Part shown: positions 28,014-37,850 of the stretch, one piece after another
How the letters are laid out: each line of letters opens with the position of its first letter
How positions within the stretch are numbered: position 1 is the first letter of the stretch
Source of the DNA: Subtercola lobariae
GTDB taxonomy: Bacteria > Actinomycetota > Actinomycetes > Actinomycetales > Microbacteriaceae
Length of the DNA stretch: 64,000 nucleotides
Assembly (NCBI RefSeq): GCF_014640255.1
Contig: NZ_BMGP01000008.1
Span: 16,741-80,740 of the forward strand
Direction of reading: 5' to 3'
Program-made: the position numbers and the translations under genes
Notes under the pieces: model-generated
Told to the model about the DNA's origin: nothing
Database searches by the model: none
Seen by the model: the letters and a program-made list of their open reading frames with translations, nothing else

Positions 28014-31000
28014 ATGGCTACGAGTACCAGGTCGAACTCACGCGCCCGCGGCGCGGGAGCGGCGAAGAGCGGTGCCGCGGCGAGTTCGCGCAAGCCCGCC
28101 ACGAGAACCGCACCGACTACGGTGCAGAAGACGCTGAAGTATCCGGTCGAGGAGCACGGGCCGGGGCCGTTCGGCGCCATGTACCTCGGGCTCGCTCACC
28201 TCGCGGGTGGGGCGGCGCGCGCCCTCGGCCACGAGAAGCTGGCGAAGGAAGAACGGCGTGACGGGTTTCCGTTTCTGCTGCTGATTCTGGCGATCGCGGG
28301 CGCCGTGGTCGAGTGGTTCTTGGTGGCCAATCCGGTGGCCGACCTGCTCGACGCCTACACGTTCGGCGGCCTCTTCGGGCGCGTCGCCTACGCACTGCCG
28401 GTGGTCATGTTCTTGCTCGCCATCTGGCTCTTCAGGCACCCCAATTCGGTCAACGACAACGGCCGCATCGGCATCGGCCTGGGCATCCTCTTGCTCAGCG
28501 TTTCGGGGCTCTGCCACGTCTTCAGTTCGCAACCGTCACCGGCCGGCGGAATGGAGGCGCTGGCGAGCGCCGGGGGAGTGCTCGGCTGGGTCATCGCCGC
28601 CCCATTGGTGCTGATCACCACGTCGATCGGCGCGACCATCCTGATCTCCCTGCTGCTTCTGCTCTCGCTGTTCATCATCACGAAGACCCCACCGAACAAG
28701 GTGGGGGTTCGTGTCAAAGAGCTCTACAACTACCTCTTCGGGGCCGCATTCGGCGAAGCGCCAGGCGAGGGCAAAGAGGCCAAAGACGCGAAAGCGCTGA
28801 AGGCAGCGGCCAAGAACGCCGACGCCTCGAACGCCCATACCGGCGACCTGCAGCTCGACTTCGAAGACGTCGACGACTCTCTGCCCTGGTGGCGCCGCAA
28901 CAAGAGCGGCCGCGAAGAAGATCCCGCGTTCGACAGCCCCATCATTCCCACCACAGCCGTCCCGAACACGATCGTCGACCGCACTTATGTCGAAGACCGT
29001 ACCCCGCCCACCGAAGTCATCGACAGCACGGCGAGCTTCGGCGCGGCCCTGCTCGACGACATGGAGGCGGCCGAGAACGCGGTCAAGCGCTTCACGGGTG
29101 AGATCCTGCCCGGCTCGAAGTCGGCCACGGGCATCCGCGACGATTCAGCGACCGATACCACGGCCTCGTTCACGGGCATCCTGTTTCCGGATGCCGTGGC
29201 AGGCACGGCATCCGCCGCCGGCCCGGCCGCAGGGTCGGCGTCGCCCTCGGAGCCAGGCAGCGCGGCCACAGGCATCTCGTCGGGTGAAGCCGCAGCAGCC
29301 GAAGGCAACGGATTCAAGCCGCTCGCCGAGGTGAAAGAGCTCGAGGCACAGAACTACGCGCTGCCTCCCGCGGCGAGCCTCACGCTCGGCGAGCCGTCGA
29401 AGGCCAGGTCGCAGGCGAACGACGACATCGTCGCCGCCATCACCAATGTTCTGCAGCAGTTTCAGGTCGACGCGAAGGTCACCGGGTTCTCGCGCGGCCC
29501 GACCGTCACGCGCTACGAGATCGAGCTCGGCCCCGGCGTCAAGGTCGAGCGCGTCACGGCCCTCAGCAAGAACCTGTCGTACGCGGTCGCTAGCAACGAG
29601 GTGCGAATTCTCTCGCCCATTCCGGGTCGCAGTGCCATCGGCGTCGAAATTCCGAACACCGACCGCGAGATCGTGGTGCTCGGTGACGTGCTGCGCTCGG
29701 CCAAAGCCACGAACGACCATCACCCTATGACCATCGGCGTCGGCAAAGACGTCGAAGGCAAGTTCATCATCGCGAACCTCGCCAAGATGCCTCATCTTCT
29801 GGTCGCGGGGTCGACCGGATCGGGTAAGTCGAGCTTCGTCAACTCGATGGTCACGAGCATCCTCATGCGGGCAAAGCCTTCTGAGGTGCGCATGGTGCTC
29901 ATCGACCCGAAGCGCGTGGAGCTCACTGCGTATCAGGGCGTTCCGCACCTCATCACGCCCATCATCACGAACCCGAAGAAGGCTGCCGAAGCGCTGGCCT
30001 GGGTCGTGAAAGAGATGGATATGCGGTACGACGACCTCGAGAGCTTCGGTTTCAGGCACATCGACGACTTCAACCGTGCCGTGGTGAATGGCGAGATCAT
30101 CTTGCCGGTGGGCAGCCATCGCGTGCTCAAGCCGTACCCCTACCTGCTGGTCGTGGTCGACGAGCTCGCCGACCTCATGATGGTGGCGCCGCGAGATGTC
30201 GAAGACTCCATTGTGCGTATTACGCAGCTTGCTCGGGCATCGGGTATCCACCTCGTGCTCGCCACCCAGCGGCCGTCGGTCGACGTCGTCACCGGTCTCA
30301 TCAAGGCAAACGTGCCGTCACGGCTCGCGTTCGCCGTGACGAGCGTCACCGACTCCCGCGTCATTCTCGACCAGCCTGGCGCCGACAAACTGATCGGGCA
30401 GGGGGATGCTCTGTTTCTGCCCATGGGCGCCTCGAAGTCTATTCGGGTTCAGGGCGCGTGGGTCAGTGAGCGCGAGATCGAGAAGGTCGTTCAGCACGTC
30501 ACGCGTCAGGCTCGCCCCGACTATCGCAATGACGTGACGGTCGCGGCTGTCTCGAAGCAGATCGACTCTGACATCGGCGATGATCTCGAGGTGCTGCTGC
30601 AGGCTGCAGAGCTCGTTGTGAATACCCAGTTCGGCTCGACGTCGATGCTGCAGCGGAAGCTGAAGGTGGGCTTCGCGAAGGCGGGTCGCCTGATGGATCT
30701 GATGGAATCGCGCGAGATCGTCGGCCCGTCAGAAGGCTCGAAGGCACGCGATGTTCTTGTCAAGCCTGAACAGCTGCCCGAGGTGCTCGCCATGCTGCGC
30801 GGGTCGGATGTAGCGGCTGCCGTCTCGGCCAACGACTCTGCTTCAGCGCAGTACTCTGCACCTGCACAGAACTCTGCTCCTGCACAGTCGTCTGCTCCTG
30901 CACAGTCGTACTCGAACGACGACTCTGCACAGATGTCGTACGCCGACCCTCTCGCCGAACCCGGCTCCGAGTATCCTGAAGAAGAGGCAGCATCTGACGA

Positions 31001-31031
31001 AGACGCGTGGGGCCTCACCGGCAGAGAGTAG
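28014..31031 (+). CDS. ftsK: DNA translocase FtsK
   Basis: 1005 aa septal DNA translocase that clears chromosome dimers and termini at division. A basic N-terminus precedes four transmembrane helices (about 80-225), a long acidic and Ala/Ser-rich linker (about 240-430), then the RecA-like motor with Walker A GSTGSGKS at 599-606 and Walker [14 protein letters not shown] near 710. The gamma winged helix for KOPS recognition ([20 protein letters not shown]) is at about 877-896. The C-terminus carries four 6-residue SAPAQ-like units (942-965), encoded by 18-base tandem repeats, then an acidic tail. pgsA follows 4 bases after the stop. Confidence 0.96.
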   Translation: MATSTRSNSRARGAGAAKSGAAASSRKPATRTAPTTVQKTLKYPVEEHGPGPFGAMYLGLAHLAGGAARALGHEKLAKEERRDGFPFLLLILAIAGAVVEWFLVANPVADLLDAYTFGGLFGRVAYALPVVMFLLAIWLFRHPNSVNDNGRIGIGLGILLLSVSGLCHVFSSQPSPAGGMEALASAGGVLGWVIAAPLVLITTSIGATILISLLLLLSLFIITKTPPNKVGVRVKELYNYLFGAAFGEAPGEGKEAKDAKALKAAAKNADASNAHTGDLQLDFEDVDDSLPWWRRNKSGREEDPAFDSPIIPTTAVPNTIVDRTYVEDRTPPTEVIDSTASFGAALLDDMEAAENAVKRFTGEILPGSKSATGIRDDSATDTTASFTGILFPDAVAGTASAAGPAAGSASPSEPGSAATGISSGEAAAAEGNGFKPLAEVKELEAQNYALPPAASLTLGEPSKARSQANDDIVAAITNVLQQFQVDAKVTGFSRGPTVTRYEIELGPGVKVERVTALSKNLSYAVASNEVRILSPIPGRSAIGVEIPNTDREIVVLGDVLRSAKATNDHHPMTIGVGKDVEGKFIIANLAKMPHLLVAGSTGSGKSSFVNSMVTSILMRAKPSEVRMVLIDPKRVELTAYQGVPHLITPIITNPKKAAEALAWVVKEMDMRYDDLESFGFRHIDDFNRAVVNGEIILPVGSHRVLKPYPYLLVVVDELADLMMVAPRDVEDSIVRITQLARASGIHLVLATQRPSVDVVTGLIKANVPSRLAFAVTSVTDSRVILDQPGADKLIGQGDALFLPMGASKSIRVQGAWVSEREIEKVVQHVTRQARPDYRNDVTVAAVSKQIDSDIGDDLEVLLQAAELVVNTQFGSTSMLQRKLKVGFAKAGRLMDLMESREIVGPSEGSKARDVLVKPEQLPEVLAMLRGSDVAAAVSANDSASAQYSAPAQNSAPAQSSAPAQSYSNDDSAQMSYADPLAEPGSEYPEEEAASDEDAWGLTGRE
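30837..30908 (+). repeat. 18-base tandem repeat in ftsK tail
   Basis: Four consecutive 18-base units, the last two identical, encode [18 protein letters not shown] and SAPAQS. Being multiples of three, gain or loss of a unit keeps the frame. Confidence 0.85.
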
Positions 31032-31035
31032 CACC

Positions 31036-31716
31036 ATGACCCTTCCAGGCGATTCCGAGGCGGGCGCCTCCGTGCCCAGCCGCGAGCCGACCGGCACGCC
31101 CGGCGCTGTGCCCGTCATGACCAGCAACTGGAACCTGCCGAATGCGATCACCATCGTTCGCATTCTGCTTGCGCCGGTCTTCTTCATCATGCTGCTGGCC
31201 GACAACGGCAACGACGGGCTGCTGCGCTATCTCGCCGCGATTCTGTTCGTGCTCGCCATCGCGACCGACGGCGTCGATGGCCACCTCGCACGCAAGAACA
31301 ACCAGGTCACCGACCTGGGCAAGATTCTCGACCCCATCGCCGACAAGGTACTCACGGGTGCCGCGCTGGTGGGGCTCTCGATTCTGAACGAGCTGCCCTG
31401 GTGGGTGACCATCATCATTCTGATCCGCGAAATCGGTATCACCGTGTGGCGGTTCGCCGTCATCAAGCGCCGGGTCATTCCGGCTTCGCGCGGTGGCAAG
31501 CTGAAGACGCTGGCGCAGTCGTTCGCCATCTCATTCGCACTCTTCCCGTTCTCCACGCTGTTCGGCGGGTCTGAGCCGGTGGTGATTGTCTTCAACGTGA
31601 TCAATATCGTGCTCATGTCGATCGCGTTCGTCTTGACGGTGATCACGGGCATCGATTACCTGATTCAAGACCGTAAGCTCAACAAAGGAACACCGGCCGG
31701 CACCGCCACGGCATGA
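31036..31716 (+). CDS. pgsA: CDP-diacylglycerol-glycerol-3-phosphate 3-phosphatidyltransferase
   Basis: 226 aa integral membrane enzyme making phosphatidylglycerol phosphate. The CDP-alcohol phosphotransferase motif is complete: Asp78, Asp81-Gly82, Ala85-Arg86, then GKILDPIADK with the last two aspartates. Four to six membrane helices follow the first LPNAITIVRILLAPVFF. The first ~27 residues are polar and not conserved, so the internal ATG at 31117 is a plausible alternative start. cinA overlaps by 4 bases. The pgsA-cinA-clgR order matches other actinobacteria. Confidence 0.93.
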   Translation: MTLPGDSEAGASVPSREPTGTPGAVPVMTSNWNLPNAITIVRILLAPVFFIMLLADNGNDGLLRYLAAILFVLAIATDGVDGHLARKNNQVTDLGKILDPIADKVLTGAALVGLSILNELPWWVTIIILIREIGITVWRFAVIKRRVIPASRGGKLKTLAQSFAISFALFPFSTLFGGSEPVVIVFNVINIVLMSIAFVLTVITGIDYLIQDRKLNKGTPAGTATA

Positions 31717-32273
31717 GCGAGCGAGAAGCGGAGCAAGCGCCGGCGCTTGCGAGTGTTCCTGAGCTCGAAATCGCGTCTGACTCCGAACCCGAATCCGTCG
31801 ACCTGACAGCTCGACTCATCGCCGACCTCACCCGGCGCGGCGAAACGATCGCCATAGCCGAGTCGCTCACCGGCGGGCTTCTCGCGGCCGAGCTCATTCG
31901 GCCGGCCGGCGCCTCGAACGTCGTGTTCGGCGCAGTGGTGGCCTACAACACCGCGATCAAGGCGTCGGTGCTCGGCGTCGATGCGAATCTCTTGCGACTG
32001 CAGGGCCCCGTGCATCCACAGGTCGCAGAGCAAATGGCCGAGGGCGTGCGTTACGCGCTGGCGGTCGACGGCCGGCCGGCCAGCATCGGCATCTCGACCA
32101 CCGGAGTCGCAGGCCCCGGGCCGCAAGACGGGCATGCGGCAGGCACAGTCTTCGTCGGCTTCGCCTCTGCTGACGCATCGCGCAGTTTCGCGCTGCACCT
32201 CGATGGCACACGAGACCAGATTCGGGCCGGGGCCGTCAGCGAAGCTGTGCGAATACTCCGAGCGCAGCTCTAG
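31713..32273 (+). CDS. cinA: CinA C-terminal family nicotinamide-nucleotide amidase
   Basis: 186 aa protein made only of the C-terminal CinA (PncC) domain, which deamidates nicotinamide mononucleotide; the N-terminal MoCF-like domain of full CinA is absent, as in many bacteria. Signature segments: IAIAESLTGGLLAAELIRPAGAS (written in two parts here), VVFGAVVAYNTAIKASVLGV, and ISTTGVAGPGPQDGHAAGTVF. An acidic, poorly conserved leader of about 30 residues precedes the domain. The competence-induced name is historical; proximity to recA is common. Confidence 0.9.
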   Translation: MSEREAEQAPALASVPELEIASDSEPESVDLTARLIADLTRRGETIAIAESLTGGLLAAELIRPAGASNVVFGAVVAYNTAIKASVLGVDANLLRLQGPVHPQVAEQMAEGVRYALAVDGRPASIGISTTGVAGPGPQDGHAAGTVFVGFASADASRSFALHLDGTRDQIRAGAVSEAVRILRAQL

Positions 32274-32435
32274 AAATGTTGCGTGGGAATGACTCAGGTT
32301 TCAATCTCGTTACACCTGGTGTCATTAACAAGCAAAGTCCAGTCTTCGTCGTTTAGAGTTTGAGCATCGGGAGAGTAGTCTTACAAACCCCGATTGATCA
32401 ACGTTCGACTGAGATAGACACGCAAGGAGGCTCCA

Positions 32436-32741
32436 ATGATTTTAGTTCGCCAAGAGATCGGCGACGTGCTGCGGGACTTCCGTCTTCAGAAGGGCAGAAC
32501 CCTTCGCCAGGTCGCAAGCAAGGCCAGTGTCGCACTCGGGTACCTGAGTGAGGTCGAACGCGGTCAGAAAGAAGCGTCCAGCGAAATTCTCGCCTCTGTG
32601 GCAGAAGCGCTCGACACGCCCATTTCTGTGATCATGCGCGAGGTGGGCGACCGCCTCGCTGTCATTGAGGGTATCGACACGATTCCCGACACTGTGCCTG
32701 ACGAGTTCGTGGCCGGCTTCGACGCGATGGCAGCACGCTGA
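32436..32741 (+). CDS. clgR: ClgR-like XRE helix-turn-helix regulator
   Basis: 101 aa DNA-binding protein. The helix-turn-helix lies at about 8-62: VLRDFRLQKGRTLRQVASKASVALGYLSEVERGQKEAS (in parts), with YLSEVERG as the recognition helix end; the C-terminus is short and acidic. In actinobacteria the homologue next to pgsA-cinA and recA is ClgR, activator of clp protease genes and sometimes of DNA-repair genes; the assignment rests on this context and the size. GCAAGGAGG lies 6-14 bases before the ATG, a strong ribosome binding site. A 162-base gap upstream separates it from cinA. Confidence 0.85.
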   Translation: MILVRQEIGDVLRDFRLQKGRTLRQVASKASVALGYLSEVERGQKEASSEILASVAEALDTPISVIMREVGDRLAVIEGIDTIPDTVPDEFVAGFDAMAAR

Positions 32742-32757
32742 CCGAGCCCGCCGTTTC

Positions 32758-32982
32758 GTGAGACTGAGTGAGTTTCGGCAAGCAGTTGCCGATGAATTCG
32801 GTGTGTCGTATGGCCGTGTGGTGACGGGCGACCTCGTGCTTGACGAGCTCGCGGGCCACACCGCCGAGCAGGCGCTGGCTGCGGGCGAAGACATTCGTGA
32901 GGTGTGGCTGGCGCTCTGCCGGGCCGCCGACGTGCCGCCTAATCGCCGGTATGGCGCGGGTCTGCCTCTTCCTCGTAGTTGA
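32758..32982 (+). CDS. DUF3046 family protein
   Basis: 74 aa protein of the DUF3046 family, unknown function, found in actinobacteria between clgR and recA. It begins RLSEFRQAVADEFG right after the GTG at 32758 and contains the conserved DLVLDELAGHTAEQALAAG and IREVWLALCRAADVP segments. The open frame extends upstream into clgR, but homologues begin at this GTG. It starts 16 bases after clgR. Confidence 0.88.
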   Translation: MRLSEFRQAVADEFGVSYGRVVTGDLVLDELAGHTAEQALAAGEDIREVWLALCRAADVPPNRRYGAGLPLPRS

Positions 32983-32983
32983 G

Positions 32984-33077
32984 GCTGGTCGTACCTGATG
33001 CTGGTCGTACCTGACGCTGGTCGTCCTTGACGATGGTCGTACCTGGCGCGACTCGTATCTGACGCCTCGTACCTGAC
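32984..33077 (+). repeat. Degenerate 16-bp tandem repeat array
   Basis: Six head-to-tail units between DUF3046 and the recA promoter, consensus GCTGGTCGTACCTGAC: 32984-32999, 33000-33015, 33016-33031, 33032-33047, 33048-33063, and a 14-base unit 33064-33077. The first two differ at one base; later units drift but keep TCGT and CTG. Sixteen is not a multiple of three, and the units read differently in each frame, so this is not a coding repeat. Confidence 0.85.
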
Positions 33078-33126
33078 GCCGCTCGAACACGTCTCTCGTC
33101 GCGAAGCGACACGCCGGCGCACACAG

Positions 33127-33142
33127 TCGAAGATATGTTCGG
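33127..33142 (+). promoter_or_regulatory. SOS (LexA) box upstream of recA
   Basis: TCGAAG-ATAT-GTTCGG matches the actinobacterial SOS consensus TCGAAC-N4-GTTCGA at 10 of 12 positions and is almost identical to a box at 41875-41890 before the LysM gene. It lies just upstream of a TAGTCT -10-like box. Confidence 0.8.
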
Positions 33143-33410
33143 ATGTTGCTAGTCTCCTTCACAGCAACGCGTTTCGCATCGTTCTCCACAGAATGGATGC
33201 CCGTCGACATCAGTGTCGGTGGTGCTTCCTATCGTGGTGAAGGTAAGAAACACAACGCGAATATGCCTTGTCGTCAGCCGCATCGCATCCGAGGCCTCGG
33301 GTGCGAGGGCAGGCGCGACAGCCTATAGGCGCACCGAAACCGCGGCGCGGGTTCGACCCACCTCACAAGGTGACTCGAACCAGGCGAGCACCTGATCGAA
33401 GGAGACCGAA
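33143..33410 (+). promoter_or_regulatory. recA promoter and ~250-nt leader
   Basis: A -10-like TAGTCT (33150-33155) follows the SOS box; the transcript would start near 33162 and run about 250 nt before recA. The stretch holds no convincing gene (the 61-codon frame from 33143 lacks a ribosome binding site and has no recognisable domain). A second -10-like TATAGG near 33323 could give a shorter transcript. AAGGAGAC lies 4-11 bases before the recA ATG. Confidence 0.45.
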
Positions 33411-34490
33411 ATGCCCTCAGACGCTACTCGTGAGAAGGCTCTCGAAACAGCACTCGCCCAAATCGACCGCCAGTTCGGCAAAGGCTCGGTGATGCGCCTC
33501 GGCAGTGATGAGCGCGCGCCCGTCGAAGTCATTCCGACCGGCTCCATCGCACTCGATGTCGCGCTCGGCATCGGTGGTCTGCCGCGTGGTCGCATCGTCG
33601 AGATCTACGGCCCGGAGTCGTCGGGTAAGACCACGCTGACGCTTCACGCCATCGCCAACGCCCAGCGCGACGGCGGCATCGCAGCGTTCATCGACGCAGA
33701 GCACGCACTCGACCCGGAATACGCCAAGAAGCTCGGTGTCGACATCGACGCGCTGCTCGTGTCGCAGCCCGACACCGGTGAGCAGGCACTCGAGATTGCC
33801 GACATGCTCGTGCGCTCAGGCTCCATCGACCTCATCGTCATCGACTCGGTGGCGGCGCTGGTGCCTCGCGCTGAGATCGAGGGTGAGATGGGTGACTCGC
33901 ACGTCGGCCTTCAGGCTCGCCTCATGTCGCAGGCGCTTCGTAAACTCACCGGTGGCTTGAACCAGACCAACACCACAATGATCTTCATCAACCAGCTGCG
34001 CGAGAAGATCGGCGTGTTCTTCGGCAGCCCTGAAACCACCGCCGGTGGTAAGGCGCTGAAGTTCTATGCGTCGATTCGCCTCGACATCAGGCGCATCGAA
34101 ACCCTCAAAGAAGGCACCGAGGCTGTGGGTAACCGCACCCGGGTCAAGGTCGTGAAGAACAAGATGGCTCCGCCGTTCAAGCAGGCCGAATTCGACATCA
34201 TCTACGGCATCGGTATTTCTCGCGAAGGCAGCCTCATCGACTTCGGTGTGGAGCACGAGATCGTTCGCAAGTCGGGCGCCTGGTACACCTACGACGGTGA
34301 GCAGCTCGGCCAGGGCAAAGAGAACTCCCGCCGGTTCTTGAAAGAGAACCCTGAGGTGGCTAATGAGATCGAGAACAAGATCAAGATGAAGCTGGGTCTT
34401 CTCGACGATCCGAACGCACCGGCAATTGCCGCCGCGGGCTCGAACGTCGAACCGTTGGCGCCGAAGATCGCCGCACGAAAAGGCGCCTGA
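33411..34490 (+). CDS. recA: Recombinase RecA
   Basis: 359 aa recombinase that forms filaments on single-stranded DNA, drives homologous recombination and triggers LexA self-cleavage. Walker A GPESSGKT is at 67-74; the [16 protein letters not shown] segment, Walker [14 protein letters not shown] loop L1 ([10 protein letters not shown]) and L2 ([22 protein letters not shown] in part) are intact. Length is normal and no intein is present. recX follows 2 bases after the stop. Confidence 0.98.
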   Translation: MPSDATREKALETALAQIDRQFGKGSVMRLGSDERAPVEVIPTGSIALDVALGIGGLPRGRIVEIYGPESSGKTTLTLHAIANAQRDGGIAAFIDAEHALDPEYAKKLGVDIDALLVSQPDTGEQALEIADMLVRSGSIDLIVIDSVAALVPRAEIEGEMGDSHVGLQARLMSQALRKLTGGLNQTNTTMIFINQLREKIGVFFGSPETTAGGKALKFYASIRLDIRRIETLKEGTEAVGNRTRVKVVKNKMAPPFKQAEFDIIYGIGISREGSLIDFGVEHEIVRKSGAWYTYDGEQLGQGKENSRRFLKENPEVANEIENKIKMKLGLLDDPNAPAIAAAGSNVEPLAPKIAARKGA

Positions 34491-34492
34491 TC

Positions 34493-35080
34493 GTGGCGGC
34501 GAAGGTCATCTACCTTCCGGGCGTCGTGTCTCCGCCCCCGCTCGTTGACGACTCGGCAGATTTCGAAGAGGCTGCCGAGCCTCGAATGAGCGAGGGGGAG
34601 CGTTCGGCGTTTCTCGAGAACATCGTCGTTCGGGCCTTGGCACGAAAGTCGCTGTCTGAGTGGGAGGTGACCCGCCTGCTCGCCGCGAACGACGTCGACG
34701 AAAGCGAGTACGAACTCTTTCTGAACCGGTATCGCGCGAATCGTTATGTCGATGACTACGACCTCGCCGAGACTCTGGTGGAGTCGCTGAACCGCCGCAA
34801 AGGTTACGGGCGGTCACAGATCAGGAACGAGTTGACCACTCGGCACATTCAGCCCGAGATCATTGCGGCGGCCCTCGAGGCCCTCAACGATGACGACGAG
34901 CTGCAGCGGGCGATCGGCCTGGCAGAGAAACGCGCACCTTCGCTCGCTCGGCTTGACGCGGCAACCGCCGAACGTCGGCTCACCTCGTTTCTGATGCGCA
35001 AGGGGTATTCGTCTGCGACGATTCGGGTGGCCGTGACGACCGCGCTGAGCCCGCAGCCTCGTAAGGTGCGCTTCCGGTAG
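34493..35080 (+). CDS. recX: RecA regulatory protein RecX
   Basis: 195 aa modulator of RecA filaments. A variable N-terminus of about 35 residues is followed by the three-helix repeats of RecX: IVVRALARKSLSEWEVTRLL, LVESLNRRKGYGRSQIRNEL and LTSFLMRKGYSSATIRVAV. The start GTG is 2 bases after recA, so translation is probably coupled. It closes the clgR-DUF3046-recA-recX group. Confidence 0.94.
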   Translation: MAAKVIYLPGVVSPPPLVDDSADFEEAAEPRMSEGERSAFLENIVVRALARKSLSEWEVTRLLAANDVDESEYELFLNRYRANRYVDDYDLAETLVESLNRRKGYGRSQIRNELTTRHIQPEIIAAALEALNDDDELQRAIGLAEKRAPSLARLDAATAERRLTSFLMRKGYSSATIRVAVTTALSPQPRKVRFR

Positions 35081-35139
35081 ACGCTGCGATGCCGGCAGCA
35101 TGGCTCGCGGCGTCCGGTGAACGTCACAGATTGCGAACG

Positions 35140-35145
35140 TAGACT
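35140..35145 (+). promoter_or_regulatory. -10-like TAGACT before miaB
   Basis: TAGACT ends 9 bases before the miaB ATG, with AGAGG in the gap, so a 0-3 nt leader or a leaderless message is likely. Confidence 0.4.
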
Positions 35146-35154
35146 AGAGGCACT

Positions 35155-36852
35155 ATGAGCAGCGTCAGTGAAGCACCCACCCTCATCACGCCGTCGTCTG
35201 CGGCTGTCGATTCCGCCGGGCGGGTTCGCACCTATGAGGTTCGCACCTATGGCTGCCAGATGAACGTGCACGACTCAGAACGGCTGAGTGGTTCACTCGA
35301 GGCTGCAGGGTACGTGCGCGACGAGTCAGGTGAAGCTGATGTCGTCGTCATCAATACCTGCGCCGTGCGTGAGAACGCAGACAACAAGCTCTACGGCAAC
35401 CTGGGGTACCTCGCTTCGGTCAAGAAGCGACACGAGGGTATGCAAATCGCCGTGGGCGGGTGCTTGGCGCAGAAAGACAAGTCGGTCATCCTCTCGAAGG
35501 CGCCCTGGGTTGACGTGGTTTTCGGCACCCACAATATGGGCGCGCTGCCCAGTCTGCTCGAGCGTGCCCGCCACAACGGCGAAGCTCAGCTCGAGATTCT
35601 CGACTCGCTCGAGACTTTTCCCTCGACTCTTCCGACGAAACGCGACTCGAGCTACAGCGGCTGGGTTTCGATTTCTGTGGGTTGCAACAACACGTGCACG
35701 TTCTGTATCGTTCCCGCGCTGCGCGGCAAGGAGAAAGACCGTCGCCCGGGCGAGATTCTGCGCGAGATTCAGACCCTCGTCGATGACGGTGCGGTCGAGG
35801 TGACTCTGCTCGGTCAGAACGTGAATTCGTTCGGCGTCGAGTTCGGCGACCGCCAGGCATTCGGCAAGCTGCTTCGGGCGGCTGGCGAGATCGAGGGGCT
35901 CGAGCGCATCCGTTTCACGAGCCCGCATCCGGCGGCGTTCACCGACGACGTCATCGACGCCATGGCCGAGACTCCGGCCGTGATGCCGCAGTTGCACATG
36001 CCGCTGCAGTCGGGCTCCGATCGCATTTTGCGCGCCATGAAGCGCTCGTACCGGTCAGAGAAGTTCTTGGGCATCCTCGACCGAGTGCGAGCACGCATGC
36101 CGCATGCCGCCATCAGCACCGACATCATCGTCGGCTTCCCTGGTGAGACCGAAGAAGACTTTCAAGAGACGCTTCGCGTGGTCGAGCAGGCTCGGTTCGC
36201 CACCGCTTTCACCTTCCAGTACTCGATTCGGCCGGGCACACCGGCAGCCACCATGCCCGATCAGGTGCCGAAAGAGGTCGTGCAAGAACGCTACGAGCGC
36301 TTGATGGCGCTGCAAGACCGCATCGCGTGGGAAGAGAACGAGAAGGTCGTCGGCCGCGAGGTCGAGCTGCTCGTTGCGAACGGCGAGGGGCGCAAAGACG
36401 CCGATACGAAGCGCATGAGCGGTCGCGCCGAAGACAGCCGACTCGTGCACTTCGAGGTACCTGAGGGTTCTGTCGTGCCTCGCCCCGGAGACATGGTCTC
36501 GGTAGTCGTCACCGGCGCCAAGCCCTACTACCTCATCGCCGATTCACTCGATGGTGCGCCGCTTCGGGTACGCCACACCCGTGCCGGCGACGCCTGGGAG
36601 CGAGACCAGAGCGACTCGTGCGCGGTGCCGGCCAGTGGCACGGGGTCGGCAGAGAGCGGTCAGAAGGCGAAGGTCTCGCTCGGACTGCCGTCGCTGCGCG
36701 TGCTGTCGTCGGCTGATTCATTCGCAGACGGGTCGACTGGTCAGCCCGGCTTGATTGAGCACGCGGCGAATCAGCACAACGCAAATCAGCACGCGGCGAA
36801 TCGGCACGCTACGACCGTGCCGATCTACGACTCCGCCGACGGATTGCGCTGA
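35155..36852 (+). CDS. miaB: tRNA-2-methylthio-N6-dimethylallyladenosine synthase MiaB
   Basis: 565 aa methylthiotransferase adding ms2 to i6A37 of tRNA. The auxiliary cluster cysteines are Cys34 (YGCQMN), Cys69 (NTCAVR) and Cys103 (GGCLAQ); the radical SAM cluster is GCNNTCTFC with Cys177, Cys181 and Cys184. A TRAM domain lies at about 400-470. The last ~90 residues are low complexity and end in HAANQ-type units (536 onward) encoded by a 15-base repeat, an extension beyond the usual ~450-500 aa. miaA, which makes the i6A substrate, follows 14 bases downstream. Confidence 0.95.
   Translation: MSSVSEAPTLITPSSAAVDSAGRVRTYEVRTYGCQMNVHDSERLSGSLEAAGYVRDESGEADVVVINTCAVRENADNKLYGNLGYLASVKKRHEGMQIAVGGCLAQKDKSVILSKAPWVDVVFGTHNMGALPSLLERARHNGEAQLEILDSLETFPSTLPTKRDSSYSGWVSISVGCNNTCTFCIVPALRGKEKDRRPGEILREIQTLVDDGAVEVTLLGQNVNSFGVEFGDRQAFGKLLRAAGEIEGLERIRFTSPHPAAFTDDVIDAMAETPAVMPQLHMPLQSGSDRILRAMKRSYRSEKFLGILDRVRARMPHAAISTDIIVGFPGETEEDFQETLRVVEQARFATAFTFQYSIRPGTPAATMPDQVPKEVVQERYERLMALQDRIAWEENEKVVGREVELLVANGEGRKDADTKRMSGRAEDSRLVHFEVPEGSVVPRPGDMVSVVVTGAKPYYLIADSLDGAPLRVRHTRAGDAWERDQSDSCAVPASGTGSAESGQKAKVSLGLPSLRVLSSADSFADGSTGQPGLIEHAANQHNANQHAANRHATTVPIYDSADGLR
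36760..36804 (+). repeat. 15-base tandem repeat in miaB tail
   Basis: Three 15-base units starting CAC encode [15 protein letters not shown]. First and third differ at one base; the frame is kept for any copy number. Confidence 0.8.
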
Positions 36853-36866
36853 TTTCTGAGCAACCG

Positions 36867-37841
36867 GTGCAGCGCGTACTGACCATCGTCGGCGCCACGG
36901 GCACTGGCAAGTCAGAGCTCTCGCTCGCCCTTGCAGAGTTCCTGGCCGCAGCGGGTCGCCCGGCCGAAATCGTCAACGCCGACGCGATGCAGCTCTACCG
37001 CGGCATGAACATCGGCACAGCGAAGCTCTCCGTCGCTGAGCGACGCGGCATTGCGCATCACCTCCTCGACGTGCTCGACGTCACAACTGACGGCTCCGTC
37101 GCTGCCTATCAGGCCGACGCCCGAGCAGCCATCGACGATATCGTCGCCCGCGGCGCGGTGCCGATTCTTGTGGGCGGCTCGGGTTTGTACGTGAGTTCGG
37201 TGATTTACGATTTTCAGTTTCCGGTGCGCGATGAGGGCGTTCGCCAGGCGCTCGAAGACGAGCTCGAGCAACACGGGGTGGGGCTGCTGTATCGGCGGCT
37301 GGCTGACGCAGACCCGGCGGCTGCAGCATCCATTGGCCCACACAATGGGCGCCGAATCGTGCGTGCGCTCGAGGTGATCGAGCTGACCGGGGTGCCGGTG
37401 AGCGGTCAGTTGCCTGAGGTTCCGGTGCCGTGGCGCGAGTCGTTCATCGTGGCACTCAGTCACCCGCGCGAGCTGCTCGTCGAGAGGCTCGATGCACGCG
37501 TCGAACAGATGTGGCAGAGCGGGCTGGTCGCCGAGGTCGAACACTTGGTTCCGCTCGGCCTCGAGCGCGGGGTCACCGCGAGTCGCGCCATCGGGTATGC
37601 CCAGGCCCTCGGCCAGTTGCACGGCACGAAGACCGAATTAGAGGCCATAGCCGAAGCACAGGCGCTGACACGCCGGTATGCCCGGCGCCAGGTGAGCTGG
37701 TTCAAGCGCTACCGCGAGGCCGAGTGGATGCCCGCGGCCGACCCCGCGCTGGCCGACACCGCCTTCGCCGCCTTTGTGAGCGCTGAAAGCACTGATCAGG
37801 CAGCGAACCCCTCGGCAAGATCTCGCAATGACAGCCTCTAG
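36867..37841 (+). CDS. miaA: tRNA dimethylallyltransferase MiaA
   Basis: 324 aa enzyme transferring dimethylallyl from DMAPP to A37 of tRNAs that read UNN codons. P-loop [17 protein letters not shown] is at about 8-24; [25 protein letters not shown] and the C-terminal [12 protein letters not shown] segment that contacts the anticodon loop are all present. GTG start with only a weak Shine-Dalgarno, consistent with coupling to miaB. The tail after residue ~295 is variable. Confidence 0.95.
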   Translation: MQRVLTIVGATGTGKSELSLALAEFLAAAGRPAEIVNADAMQLYRGMNIGTAKLSVAERRGIAHHLLDVLDVTTDGSVAAYQADARAAIDDIVARGAVPILVGGSGLYVSSVIYDFQFPVRDEGVRQALEDELEQHGVGLLYRRLADADPAAAASIGPHNGRRIVRALEVIELTGVPVSGQLPEVPVPWRESFIVALSHPRELLVERLDARVEQMWQSGLVAEVEHLVPLGLERGVTASRAIGYAQALGQLHGTKTELEAIAEAQALTRRYARRQVSWFKRYREAEWMPAADPALADTAFAAFVSAESTDQAANPSARSRNDSL

Positions 37842-37844
37842 GCT
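37839..37844 (+). promoter_or_regulatory. -10-like TAGGCT, leaderless dapF
   Basis: TAGGCT overlaps the miaA stop codon and ends 6 bases before the dapF ATG. Confidence 0.45.
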
Positions 37845-37850
37845 GGAATC

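Noticed and set aside
32442..33210. Minus-strand frames through the 16-bp repeat array giving RYDQHQVRP-like repeats
   Set aside because: The 16-base period changes frame every unit, and the frames run antisense to clgR-like and DUF3046 genes; no domain or start signal supports them.
33143..33328. 61-codon open frame in the recA leader
   Set aside because: No ribosome binding site, no recognisable domain, and it starts before the predicted transcription start.
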